Below are positions 1 to 10,600 of a stretch of 64,000 nucleotides of DNA, one piece after another. A model generated the notes under the pieces. The model worked only from the letters and a program-made list of their open reading frames with translations. It ran no database searches and was not told the origin of the DNA. How positions within the stretch are numbered: the first letter of the stretch is position 1; each line of letters begins with the position of its first letter. The position numbers and the translations under genes are program-made. This stretch comes from Pyrocephalus nanus (taxonomy: Eukaryota; Chordata; Aves; Passeriformes; Tyrannidae): the NCBI GenBank assembly GCA_038380795.1, contig CM076274.1, positions 17,268,027 to 17,332,026 on the forward strand, written 5' to 3'.

Positions 1-272
1 GCAGCTGTGGCAAGGCTCTTCCCAAAAGGTGACTAACTACTGCTGAGCTGCTCTGAATGCCCACAGGTGCTGGGCCTGCTTGAACTGTGCTATTAGAGGG
101 GAGAAGGGTAGAAGTACCACATGGGTGTGTATAGGAAGGATCCCTGTGCCTGTCTGCACTGGAGAGCATGTGGAGAGGCCAGTGTAGGAAACTGAGAGCC
201 AGGCACCAGTCTGGGAGGTGGAAGCTTACAGGGGCTCTGTCTATGATGCCTCACCCTCTCTCCTCCTTGCAG

Positions 273-488
273 CGGAGTCCGTTTCCCACCGTGCCGAGTC
301 TTTCTGCCGGTGATCGCCACCAGGCAGCTAAACAGAGGATCCCCTCCCTGGGACAGGCCCTCGAGGCAGCCAAGCAGAGCAATATCTCCATCATGTTCGA
401 CCTCCGGCCTGAGAACCACAGTGACTACCAGAGTTTTGTCAATGCCACTCTGGCAGTGATCTTACAGTCCGGCATCCCGCTACAGCAG
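273..488 (+). CDS. GDPD2: GDPD2 exon: GDPD domain, middle part
   Basis: Acceptor AG at 271-272 after a pyrimidine tract and donor GT at 489. It has 72 whole codons, phase 0 at both ends. The peptide begins RSPFPTVPSLSAGDR and contains IPSLGQALEAAKQSNISIMF, the conserved GDPD block in which 'IPSL..L...A' precedes the 'IMFDL' strand. Two N-glycosylation sequons (NHS, NAT) fit the extracellular topology of this domain. Confidence 0.85.
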
Positions 489-3074
489 GTGAGCTGGTCA
501 CCACCCCACCGCTGCCAGGCCCTACTGTCACACCCCTGCCATGCTGGGAGGTGCCCTGCCAGCCTCGCTGAGCATCCCTGACGCCCCGTACACCACATCC
601 CCATAGGTGATCCCTGCTGGGCAGCCCTGCCTGGGTGTGGGGTTCTCTAGCTGGGAGAAGTTGCCAGTAATTTGAGTTTAATGCCTATAGCTTCAGACCC
701 CTCCAAATACTTTGGTTTCTCAGCACTGGCCACCTTGGTGTGTAAACAATGACTCAGTCTAGGGAGGGGACCAACAGTGCCAGCATGAGCAGGAGTACAA
801 TGCTGAGGCTTCCACCTTCCCCCACTGCACCACACCTTTCCCTGCAGCTCTTGGACTTCTGCTGCAACCTCCTGTGTTTCCTTTATGTTTCATCCAACCT
901 CTGCAGTGCAGAATATATGCTGCCCTTAGGGGATGAATTAGCACTCAAATTGCCTCCCTTCCTTGGCTTTTTGAGTATGTAGAGCAGGAGGGGACAAAGC
1001 AAAGACTTGTACTATAGTGCTGATCCAAGGTGCATCCTTGATGCAGACTTGGGGCCAAAAGGGATGCACTGCGTGATCCATTCAAGGACCCAGAAAGAAC
1101 ATAACTGCTGCAGCTTTCTTAGGCTGGGACTGCTCTCTCACCTCAGTGGGGTCTGCTGTGCTTTCTTCTTGGCTGGGCCAAGCTCACAGGAGGGTGTCCT
1201 GGCTGAGATCCTCATGGAGGAGCTGGGCACAGGGTTGGGGTCAGGGAGCAGCTTTCTAAGCGGGCCATGTGTGCCTGAACCTGCAAGGAAAGAGAGCAAA
1301 CTCCCTGGAGCACCTGTCCTCTGCCTAGGTCCTCTGGCTTCCCGACGGGTTCAGGGAACAGGTCAAACAGCAAGCCCCGGGTGTTCAACAAATCTATGGC
1401 CGGAAGAGACTCCAGAATGAGAAGGAGCCGCTACTGCATGTCAATCTGCCCTACCAGGACATGAGCTCTGAGGAGATCAGGTGAGAAGCCCAAATGCCTG
1501 GGAGATGTGGGGGTCTGGGCACTGTCCCAGCTCTGTCCCAGGGGCCAGCAGAAGTGAGGGCCAGCTGAGGCTGAGTGCCAGTATGCTGCTAGGAAGGGCT
1601 GGGTGAGTGTCTCGTGGACAAGCATGCCTTATCAAGGCTGGGCTGGTGCAGGGGATGGAGCTGGCTGCAGTCCTCTGCCTTGCCAGCAAATCTGCCTGGG
1701 ATCTGGATCTCCAGACAGTCACTCCACGTGGCTGAAAATGCTGGATCATATCCCAGATGTACAGTCCTCTCTGGCTGTAGGTGGAGTGTGATGGCACCCT
1801 GCTGTCTGCTCCTCTGACCACGGCTGTCCCCATGCAGGCAGTACCGCCAGGACAACATCTCTGTCAACCTGTATGTGGTGAACCAGCCCTGGCTCTTCTC
1901 TGTGCTCTGGTGCTCTGGGGTGAGCTCTGTCACCACCAATGCCTGCCAGGTGCTGAAGGAAATGAAACAACCCATCTGGCTGCTTGTAAGTAACCCCTCC
2001 ATCCCTCACCCTGCCCCACAGCCCTGTGCCCCAGGCACTTGTGGGTCCCTTTCTGCAGCAGCCCTGTGCAGCCAGCTTCCTGGAGGGTGACTTCTGCTCA
2101 GTGCTGTACTGGCACGGGAGCAGGTGACCCGGTAGAACAGACTGGTACAGACAGTACACCACCCCTAGCTGGTGTTCAGTGAGTTGTCTTGTTGCCTTGC
2201 AGCCCAGCAGCACGTATCTCATGATCTGGATCGTTGTAGACTGCGTTTCCTTCCTTACCATCCTCTGGGCCTTCCTCTTGCTGAAGTAGGTTTGATCTCT
2301 TTCCCCCTCCCGAGGCAGGTCTGTTGGGGGACGTCACAGTGTGCCCTGGGTGGTTGGTACATATCCAAACCTGGTTGTATCTGCTGCCACCCCTCTCTGG
2401 ACTCAGATTCTGGGGTGGTCCTCTCCTGTCTGGATAAAACAGTGCAGTGTGTGGAGGCAGCTTTTATGCCCAGGCTGCAGCTGAAAATCTGCCCTGACCC
2501 TGCTTCAAGCTGCTGAATGCCTTAGTTCACACTTCCTAACTCACTCTGTACCCCAGGGCTTGGTGGGCTGGGGAACCCTGGACCTTTTTTACCAGTGCTG
2601 CATGCACTGAGAGCAGATCCCTCGTGGAACTGTGGGGCCCCACAGCCTCCAGCCGGCAGCTCAGGGGAGGGAAGCGGGAGGCCAGACTTGCATGCTAACA
2701 TCGATCCTATTCCATCTCCTAGGAAATGCTCCCACAGAAGGCGGCCAGCGGGTGAGTGCGCACGGGATGAGAGCTCCCCTCCCTCGGAGCCAGGCTGCTT
2801 TCTCCAGCCAAACGTGACAGAGTGGTTTGGGATGGCTGGGGGAGGGAAGGGAATCCCAGCCCAAGGGAGTTCCTGCCTTGCCCTTAACAAACAGCCCTGT
2901 GGGACAATTCTGGGGAATCCCACATTTCCCAAGTCTCCTCAAACCTGCTTTTCAGGCCACTCTGCCTGTTGCTAGGGGATGCTGGCTGCCCACGATGACT
3001 ATTTTTTCTCTCTCTCCTCAGAGTCTGAGACGGATGTGCTGCTCACAAAGATCAACAGCTTGATGCAAGAGTGA
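273..3074 (+). CDS. GDPD2: GDPD2 (GDE3), 3' part: exons 273-488, 1329-1480, 1838-1985, 2203-2285, 2723-2751, 3022-3074
   Basis: Six exons splice in phase into 226 codons plus TGA, the carboxyl-terminal part of a membrane glycerophosphodiester phosphodiesterase. Visible are the end of the GDPD domain (NISIMFDL, LWLPDGFREQV, NLPYQD, VNLYVVNQPWLFSVLWC, SVTTN), one hydrophobic segment (YLMIWIVVDCVSFLTILWAF) and a basic tail (KKCSHRRRPA) ending SLMQE. In the GDE2/GDE3 family the catalytic domain is extracellular, between membrane spans, and GDE3 is reported to cleave glycerophosphoinositol. The amino-terminal spans and first half of the catalytic domain lie upstream of the window. GDPD5 and GDPD4 are the alternatives; GDPD2 is preferred because DLG3 follows in the same orientation, as in mammals. 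Family certain, paralogue likely. Confidence 0.82.
1329..1480 (+). CDS. GDPD2: GDPD2 exon: GDPD domain, continued
   Basis: Acceptor AG at 1327-1328 and donor GT at 1481. It has 50 codons plus two bases (phase 2). The peptide starts VLWLPDGFREQVKQQAPG and includes QIYGR and VNLPYQDMSSEEI, matching the 'LWLPD...R..V....PG..QIYG' block of GDE2/GDE3-type enzymes. The split Arg codon (AG+G) completes in the next exon. Confidence 0.88.
1838..1985 (+). CDS. GDPD2: GDPD2 exon: end of GDPD domain
   Basis: Acceptor AG at 1836-1837 and donor GTAAGT at 1986. One base completes Arg, then 49 codons follow. The peptide reads QYRQDNISVNLYVVNQPWLF, then SVLWCSGVSSVTTNACQVLK and EMKQPIWLL. The 'VNLYVVN.PWLFS..WC.GV.SVTTN' stretch is the most diagnostic part of the family and forms the last strands and helices of the phosphodiesterase barrel. 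Confidence 0.9.
2203..2285 (+). CDS. GDPD2: GDPD2 exon: last transmembrane segment
   Basis: Acceptor AG at 2201-2202 and donor GTAGGT at 2286. It has 27 codons plus two bases. The peptide begins PSSTYLMIWIVVDCVSF and continues with a hydrophobic run ending FLLLK. A stretch of about 22 apolar residues fits the final membrane span, returning the chain to the cytoplasm. The Lys codon is split (AA+G). Confidence 0.85.
2723..2751 (+). CDS. GDPD2: GDPD2 micro-exon: basic juxtamembrane tail
   Basis: A 29-base exon with acceptor AG at 2721-2722 and donor GTGAGT at 2752. It completes a Lys codon and adds KCSHRRRPA plus one base. The basic cluster right after the membrane span obeys the positive-inside rule. 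The phase (1 in, 1 out) is needed to read on into the terminal exon, which supports the call despite its size. Confidence 0.75.
3022..3074 (+). CDS. GDPD2: GDPD2 terminal coding exon and stop
   Basis: Acceptor AG at 3020-3021. Two bases complete Glu, then SETDVLLTKINSLMQE and TGA at 3072-3074. The short acidic then amphipathic tail is cytoplasmic. The open frame and phase agree with the previous exon. Confidence 0.8.
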
Positions 3075-3895
3075 CCCCTCTTGCCTGCGTCAGCCGTGGG
3101 GAGGGGCAGCCACAGCTCTGCACAGCTCAAGCAGGGAGCGCTCCTCAGGCCAGCTTCAAGGCTCCTTTACAGGCTCCTTCCTGAGCCTCACTTCTCCCGT
3201 AGCCTTCCTGGCTCTTTTTGTGGTACACAGCTGCCCTCAGCTGAAAAGACTTGGAACTGGGTTCCCATTTCCCATTGGCAGCGAGGAACTAAAGCTTTGC
3301 AGGGATTGCCTAGGGTAGAATACTTATCCAGCAGAGTTGGAGCTGAGACCTCTGCCTTGCGGTTTGGACACTAGTGGGGTTTTGGGTCACTGGTGCAGGG
3401 GCAGTCTCTACCTGTCGTCACTGCAGTGGCACTGCAGCCACTGAAGGACACCTGGTTTTCGTGTTGTTCCTCTGGCTTGAGGAGTAGAGAATGGGGTGGG
3501 TGTGGGGTGGCTTTTCACAAGACAGAGCGGGAGCTGAGCTCTTTGCACCCCCATGCTGGACACAAATCCTGCCCCTGCTGGCTTCATGCTTACGGGCCAG
3601 GGTCCCGGCACTCCATGCAGCAGTTAATACCTGTTGCTTTGGGGGGAAAAGGAGCAGGGCTGGGAGTGGGGGGTGTTTGGGGCTGGCGGGATCACGATCA
3701 CACTGCTGCTGCGGCTCCAAGGCTGCAGAGGGGAGCGATGGGGACTCGGCATCGGACACGATGCAGCAGGGCCTTGAACATGGAAAGGGGGCGGAGGGGG
3801 TGGGGGGTGGTTGTGGTAACGTGTCAGTTTTTCATGTCAGTTTTACTTGTTGCTACCTATTTATGTCAATAAAGGAGAGGAGCGGCAGACAGACC
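3075..3895 (+). other. GDPD2: GDPD2 3' untranslated region
   Basis: Sequence from the stop codon to the presumed cleavage site, about 20 bases after the poly(A) signal. It has no sustained reading frame related to the gene. The last 100 bases change from G-rich to AT-rich (TTTTCATGTCAGTTTTACTT) just before the signal. The 3' end is inferred, not observed. Confidence 0.65.
3868..3873 (+). terminator. GDPD2: GDPD2 poly(A) signal AATAAA
   Basis: Canonical hexamer in an AU-rich local context (TTTATGTCAATAAAGG), about 800 bases after the GDPD2 stop. Cleavage would fall near 3,885-3,900, exactly where the next CpG island begins. Only about 430 bases separate it from the upstream DLG3 start codon. 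Confidence 0.75.
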
Positions 3896-4650
3896 CCGCA
3901 GGGCTGCGGTGGGCACGGCTGCGGGAGGCGCTGCCGGCGCGGGGCAGGGGCGGGCGCAGCCCGGACGGTGCCGGCCCGGGGCGGGCGCGTTCGGCGGCGC
4001 CTCCGTGCCACCTAGTGCCCGCACCGGGAACCGGGGCGGCGGGCCGGGCCCTCCGCGGCGGGCAGGGAGGGGAGGCCGAGCCGGGCGGGGCTGCCGGGGC
4101 TCCGGCCGAGCCTCCCCGCAGCCCGGCGGGCTCTGAGGCGGGGCGGGGCGGCGGGCGCTCCCTCAGCCGGGGCGCTCCCGGAGGCGGTGCCGGCGGGCGG
4201 GGGGCGGCTCCCGGCCGGTCCCTGCGGGGCGGGGCGGGGCGGGCGGTGGCTCGGCCGCTCTCGGGCTGGCACCGAGCGGAGCGGCCCGTCGGCCACGGCG
4301 GAGCGATGATCCGCCGGGAAGGTAAGGAGGGCACTGCCCGGCCCGGCCCTGCCCTGCTCTGCCCTGCCCGCCGAGCCCCCCGCGCTCAACAAGTGTCCGC
4401 CCCGCCGGTGCCGGCGCTGGGACCGCGCCCGGGGCTCCGCGTCCCTGCCGGGCAGCTCCCGCCCTCGCTCCCCGCTGCCGGCGGCCGTGCAAGCCAGGGG
4501 TTAAGAGCCGAGGACGGGGCGCCCTCGCTTCACGCCCTGCTCGGGCTGTGGACGTGTCCTCGTGGCTCGGAGCGGGTGGCCGTGGGATGCCGCGCTCGCA
4601 CAGCCCCCTCGGTGCCGTGGGGAGGAGGGTGGGGGTGTGGGTCCTGCGAG
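3890..4650 (+). promoter_or_regulatory. DLG3: CpG-island promoter of the L27-type DLG3 transcript
   Basis: Very GC-rich and CpG-dense sequence begins directly after the GDPD2 poly(A) signal and fades by about 4,650. It carries repeated GC boxes (GGGGCGGGGCGGGC around 4,227-4,245; another cluster near 4,139-4,152) and no TATA box, typical of a dispersed-start vertebrate promoter. The ATG at 4,306 with a donor 16 bases later marks it as the promoter of a tiny coding first exon. The transcription start cannot be placed from sequence. Confidence 0.75.
4306..4321 (+). CDS. DLG3: DLG3 L27-form exon 1 (MIRRE)
   Basis: A 16-base coding exon: ATG at 4306 with purine at -3, five codons (MIRRE) plus one base, donor GTAAGG at 4322. 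It is the only in-frame ATG in the island; the frame is open upstream to 3,847 but lacks another ATG. DLG1 begins similarly with a few basic residues (MPVRKQ) directly before DTQRAL, so the small exon fits the family. Confidence 0.72.
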
Positions 4651-7600
4651 GAGGGATCTTCTGTAAGTGGGACTTGGATGCACCTTGAGGCGTGGTGGGA
4701 TGGGCCCTGGACAACACGTGGTCTTTCTTGGGTGCTTGTAAGAGGGGTCCTCCGGACTCACCGCCATGCCATGTGCACAACACTTCCCCAGGTTTGGTTG
4801 TCCAGAGCCAGTGCTCCCCTGCTCCAGCCGGCTGTCACCCAGTGCTGGTGGCCAGCAGCTCAGGGTGCATGCTGCTCTTTCTGCACAGCCTGGACCGGGG
4901 TGGGAAGTTCACACCAGGTTCGCAGTCTTTGTGTCCTGGTGTGGTGGCCCCAGTTCTTCATCTGTTTCTTTAGCTTCTACAAATAAGGTTAGGAATGGCC
5001 AGGCAGAGATGTCTCAATCCTGCTCATGGGATGCTGGGCAGTGTCTGAAGCCACTGTCTTATCTTGCAGAAAAGGAAGCTCTTAGTGATAGCACAGGGCT
5101 AGGATCCCCATAAAGCTTAGGGAAGTCCCTGCTTTTTGTGGAGCCCAGCTCTGAGTCGGAGCTATTCACGCTTCCCCAGACTCCTTTCCTTGTTCTGCTC
5201 CCACGATGAGTCAGTGTGGGCTGGGGACACAGGCAGGAGGACCCCCTTTCCCTTTTGGCCGAGGAGGAGCTGGGAGGCTGGGCAAGCTGGGATACCAGGT
5301 GGCACACACCCTAGCAGACACAGGCCCCCTTGTCTGATGACCTGAATTCTCTGCCAAGAGCCCTGTGATGAGCAGGGTCATCCTTTCTGCATGAGTTCCT
5401 GGCTTAAAAGATGAGTCTCCAGCAGTGGCGGGACAGCTTCTCTGCCTCCTCACACAGACGCTCTTTGTCTGCAGGCTGCCTGGGTGACAAAGGGAAACAT
5501 CCACTGATAGGGCTGGGACGGTCTCAAGGTCCACAGAAGCTCCCCACCTGCCTGAGATGTGGGTCACCTCTGAGGTTGGGGCTGCACTGGCAGCTCTGGC
5601 TGTCTGCCCAGAGAAGCATGGAGGTGCCCAGGCACAGAGCTCCACTATTTCAGGTCCAGGGGTTTTCTCATAGCTATGTGAGCCCAGTCTTTAGCCAAAG
5701 CATTGCTTAGTGGCAGCCTCCAGCTCCCCTCCTGGCCAGCATCTCCTTTGACCCCAAGGCATCGTGTTCCTTTCCCACTTGTCTCCTGCTGGCCCACAGC
5801 TGCTTGCTGCGTTGAGCAATTCTTATGCTTTACCCTGTAGAAACCCAAATTTCGCCACTCATGGAGCTGAGCTGTTTGCACTGTGTGAATGGGCCTACAC
5901 TCAGCATTGCTGCAGCCATCTGGCCCCACGTGGGAGACTGCAGCTCCTGCAGTAGCATTCATAGCCCTGTGCAACCGGGATGTGTCCAGCTCCTGAATGG
6001 CTTCTCTGCCTGGGAGGTGGCAGAGGTGTTCAGGCTGCCCAGTGCCACAGGTTTCAGAGGTGAACTGATCTGATTTTAGCCCGTGATTTTCAGGGTTTCT
6101 GGCAGAACCACCTCCCCTCCACCCCCTGCCCAGTTCTCCACCATGGGCCCTCTGCGCCTCTGAGCAGGGTTAGCTCTTCCAGGTGTGAGTGAGGAGGCTA
6201 CTTTTGTGGCTGTCTGGTTCTTAAAAATCCAAACTGGACGGCAACTGGAGGCATTATTCAAAGCCTGCACTTGAGCCTTTCCTTAACGTTCTTCGGTGTT
6301 AATGCCTTGTTACTCCTGTGTCGTCTCTGCAGACACTGAACGGGCAGTGGAAATTCTGACCAGATACCAAAGCACCCTGCGGTCCCCGGAGGAGCAGGAG
6401 CTAAAAGCCTCCATCGGAAAAGTCTCACACATCTTCCAAAGTGAACTCTTCCAGGCTCTGCTGGGTAAGCTCCTGCCTCGCAGTCCCTGTGGCCTTGTGG
6501 CTAGCGGGGCCTCCTGGGGGCCTGATCCTGCACAGGTGCCTGGCACTGACCAGACTGGGTGCATCCTGTGCAAACACATGGTCCGTAATTCCATGGAGCT
6601 GGGCTGATTTTTCCCTCCAGGACTTGGGCAGGAGATGCCAGGGGTCAGGGCTGCAGTCGCTGGGTGTTGGTGATGCAGTTCCTCAGTTGGGTGATTAAAA
6701 GACCTGCCATGCTGTGAGCACCCTCTGTGGGGTGTCCGCAGCCACCTCTGGGTCTCTGGTTCTGCTGCCCTACAAGGAGGACCCCACCCCAGCCTCATCA
6801 CAACCTGCCACTTTCCACTCCTGCTGCGAAAGTGAAGGGAAACTAAATTTTTCTATCTTTAACAGAGAATCCACATGTATCCAAGCTCCTTTGGGGTATT
6901 CTGGCCTCTCTTGCACTTAGACCCGTGAGCACTTGTGAGTAACACCCTGTTCCAGCAGCTCCATTTCACACAAGAAATAGACTTAGCAGCAAGGCTCATC
7001 TTGGGGCTGGAAAGCAGCATTTTAACCAGAAAATAGCATTTTTAGCACTGTATAAAGTTCTCCATGTGGATTTAGACAAATTCAGCTGGAGTCCTGCTGG
7101 ACTTAGCAGCTCCTCTGTGCAAGACACAGGGCTATCTTGCTGAACAAGGGCATTTGAAAATGCCCTTTCTTTGCAAAGTGTTTGTTTAAGAAAAACAAAA
7201 TTCAAAGGGTTTGGACTCTGAAGTAGCTTGACTCCATTCCCTGCTAAATCAGACCAGATCCTGGCTGTGAGGGTTGACTTAGAGCACTAATTTCGGAATT
7301 ACTCCCAGAGAAGCATTTGCAGAAGCTGCAGTGTGTGGAGAGAGGCAGGAGCTCTCACTCAGCTCCTCTCCTTAAGTTCTGTTCCCTGTGGGCCTCAGGA
7401 AACGCATGCAGCCCTGGTGGTTTCTTTTCCTGAGTCTACTGGGAGAGAAGCTGGGTTTTCCTGATGGGAAGGAAGGGAAAGCAATCCAGAGGCTCTGCAC
7501 TCTTAGAGGAAGTCCCGGGCCCCAGGGTGCAGAGCTCCACATGTGGTGTGTGGCTCATTCTCACTGCATTTTGACCAAGGCTGTCACAGCCCTGGTGCTC

Positions 7601-10600
7601 CCTCTCACCATCTCTCTTGTCTCTTGGCAGCTCTCACCTTTTTTTCGCACCTCTGCAGCCAGAGACACACTTCTGTGCCTGCAGAGATGTGAGTTGCCAG
7701 CAGCTCCTCTGTGCTTCAGGTTTTCCACTGAAGATGAAATTGAGTGGTGTGTCTTGAGCTATTTTATTCTTTCCTTTCTTCTTTCTTGCTGTTGGAGCAT
7801 CACCTCGAGGCTTTCAGTCCCAGCATGTCCTTTTGAAGGTCTTGTGCTGGAATGTCTGTGCCAGCAGCAGCAGAGACACGTGGCTAGGGAGGGCTCCCCG
7901 AGGCAGGTGGGCCCCCACTCTGAAGGGACCAGTGTGAATCTCCTTTCTTGTCTCTTAATTTATACAACCCGTTCTCTAAATGGTCTAAATTCACCCCACC
8001 CTGGAGGCAGCGAACCCAAGCAGGGCTGCGATCGCAAACCTGACGTGAACCCAACACCCCTGGCTGCCTTTGTGTGCTCTGCCAGCCCTCCCCGGGGCTG
8101 TGTGAAGGCAGCAGAGCAGCTCTCCCAAGGCCCAGGGCTGTTGATATTAGTGCAGAAGTGCTGTGGAGGGAGCGTGGCCGCAGAGAACACGTCTGCACGC
8201 GCGCCCAGCCGGCTGCAGCTGCACGCTGGCAGGCGATGCTGCACAGAGCTCCCAGCTCCCAGAGCTCCCTGCTCTCAGCCCTCTGTCTTGGTGCCCTGTC
8301 AACACTGGCACGAGGGAGTGTCGGCAGTGTCGCTTGATTGCTGGTGACCTTTTCAACTGGTTTAACAGGATATTAATTCCCCGTGCCAGAGCGAGCTTTC
8401 TCTAGATGTGTTTACCTAAACTAGGAATTTGCATTAATTACTTCCGCCCCCCCCCCCTTCCCTTGGAGTAGGTTTGTGAATTCCTCTGTCCCAACGTGGA
8501 CACTGTGTCTGGCTGCGTGCTTGCTGTGACCACACACAGCTGGCACACACTGGGTTGCCTCGTGTCCACGGTCCAGCCCCGCTGGATCCCAGCGACAGCT
8601 CTGGAAGGGTGATAGGACATTTCTATTTTATTTGCTTTTCACCCCTCCTTTTCCCAGTGGGCTGCTGTGTCTCTGAGTGAAGTTTCTCCGAGTCACAGCG
8701 CTGGTTCAGTGTTTATCTGAGGGAAGAGGATTTGCAGAAGAGCCACAGATACACTTCTCAGTGCAGAGGCTCCCATCTCACTGCCCCACGCCATGCCAGA
8801 TGCTTCTGGCTCTGGAAGGGCCTTAGGCTCCTCTTGCAGCCTTTCAGCAACATGGCCCTGCTTTTTTTCAACCCCTGGGGATGATGAATCTGTGAGCATG
8901 ATCTATCCCTGTCCTCAGGTCATCTGGTCCTGCAGGTAGTGTTTTCCTAAGGCATGCACTGGCTGGCTGGAGTTTGAGCATCAAAATGCATTAGGCCACA
9001 GAAGAGCTCCCAGAAGTGAAAAACATCATGGAGTTTGCCAACTTGATCCATATGAAAAATGCCAGGGGTGTAACTTCCCATATAATTTTTTTTCAAGAAT
9101 AATTTGTTTTGGGGACTCCAGAAATCCCAGTTTATCCATCTCCAGGGGAGAATCTGCTCGGGTGTTCAGATAAAGTTTGTGTTGTGTCCAGGTTGTATCT
9201 GTGGAGTGCTGGATGTGTCTGTCACTGTGATCGCGCCCAGTGTTGCTCTGCACATGCACCGTGTTCTGCCAGAGCACAGGACAGCCCCTTAAATCCTTGT
9301 GACCACCTCCCTGTCCCTGGAGCTGCCCATGCCTGGGGCACACTGGCTCTGCCAGGACTGCTCCTGTCCCGGCGGGGCTGGCTGGCTCAGCACGGCACAG
9401 CGATGCGGGAGCTGCTCCCCGCTGGAATGTGCCAAACCCTGCTCCGCACAAAAGAAATTCCTTGGCTGCTCAGAGGGAAAACAGGCTGTGCTGGCTCCCT
9501 TCTCCTGGCCCCTCTCTCCCCGTGTCTGAGGCTGTGGAGCCAAGTGCGTGACTCGCAGCGAAACAGCCCAGCAAAAGGGTGATGGAGGAGCCTGGGCTGG
9601 GGTGACGGTGGCCCTGCTTTCCCTTTGCTGCTGGGAGCCCCTCAGGGAGGTGCTTGGTCTTCTCTCCTGGAGAGGAGGATGGGGCTCGCACACAAGAGCA
9701 GCTCCCTGACCTTTCCTTCCCAGCCCTGGGGCTGAAAGGGGCCGTTGTGCCCTTTGCAGCGGGAGAAGCTGGGTGGACAGGCAGGGTTTGTCTCTGTCTG
9801 GCCATCCCAGCTGCCAGCAGCCCAAGGGGCTGTGCTCATCCCAAAAGCCCTCTGGGATTCAGTTCATCTCCTGTGCCTGAGCAGTAGCTGGTGCAGACCT
9901 CCCTGTGGTTCTGTCTGCTTGGACCCCTAACCCTCCCCTGCAGCTCCTTTTACCCCAGAAAAGATTCCTCCCAGAGCTGTGGAGAAGGCAGGAGGGACAG
10001 GCAGTGCTTCCCTGGGTGCAAAACTCCAGCCGGGAGTTCAGCCTGCCAGCAGTGCTCCTGGGGATGGTGGTTGTGGCTTCCCTGGGTGGCTGCAGGAGCC
10101 AGGGTGGAAAACTGGAGGAATCTGGAGGATTCCCATCCCTGAGGACTCCTCCTATTGCAAATTTGCCCATAGCAAGGATAGAAACTTGGAGCTTTCTCAA
10201 AAGATCTGCTGTGGCAGCCATGGGTGTGAATCCTCCCTATGGCAGTGGGGCCGTGGCTGAGGGTCTGGTGTGAGGCTGGGGTTTCAAGTCTGTGGTGATG
10301 CAGCTGGTGCCAGAGCACATCATGGGGAAGAAATGTTGATTTCTGGAAGTGCATGGTGCTGGCACAAGGACGCTGCATTAGCCCTCAGATGCTGGTGCTA
10401 TGGAAATATTTAATGACGTTTATTTGACGAATTAACCCCAGGAGGAAATTATTGGAAGAATTCTAATCTCTGTAAATCTTGAGTTACTTTTCCTTGTTAG
10501 ATCCAGAACGAATTTACACTGTCATCACACAGAAACTGGGCTGTAAGACACAACATGCAGCATCATCTTTTGCTGCCACAACATCCTCTTATGGAGGCTT

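Larger units (their letters stand above)
489..3021 (+). other. GDPD2: GDPD2 introns; 1-272 is also intronic
   Basis: The five introns between the listed exons (489-1328, 1481-1837, 1986-2202, 2286-2722, 2752-3021) are short and all GT-AG. The window opens in another intron (1-272). I see no repeat, RNA gene or further exon in them. Confidence 0.7.

Noticed and set aside
3847..4986. Plus-strand frame of about 380 codons through the first CpG island
   Set aside because: It lacks an ATG before 4,306 and runs through a consensus donor at 4,322; only the first five codons from 4,306 are taken as coding.
7388..8347. Open frame of over 300 codons inside the L27 intron
   Set aside because: No recognisable domain or promoter; first ATG at 7,406. 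It is best explained as chance.
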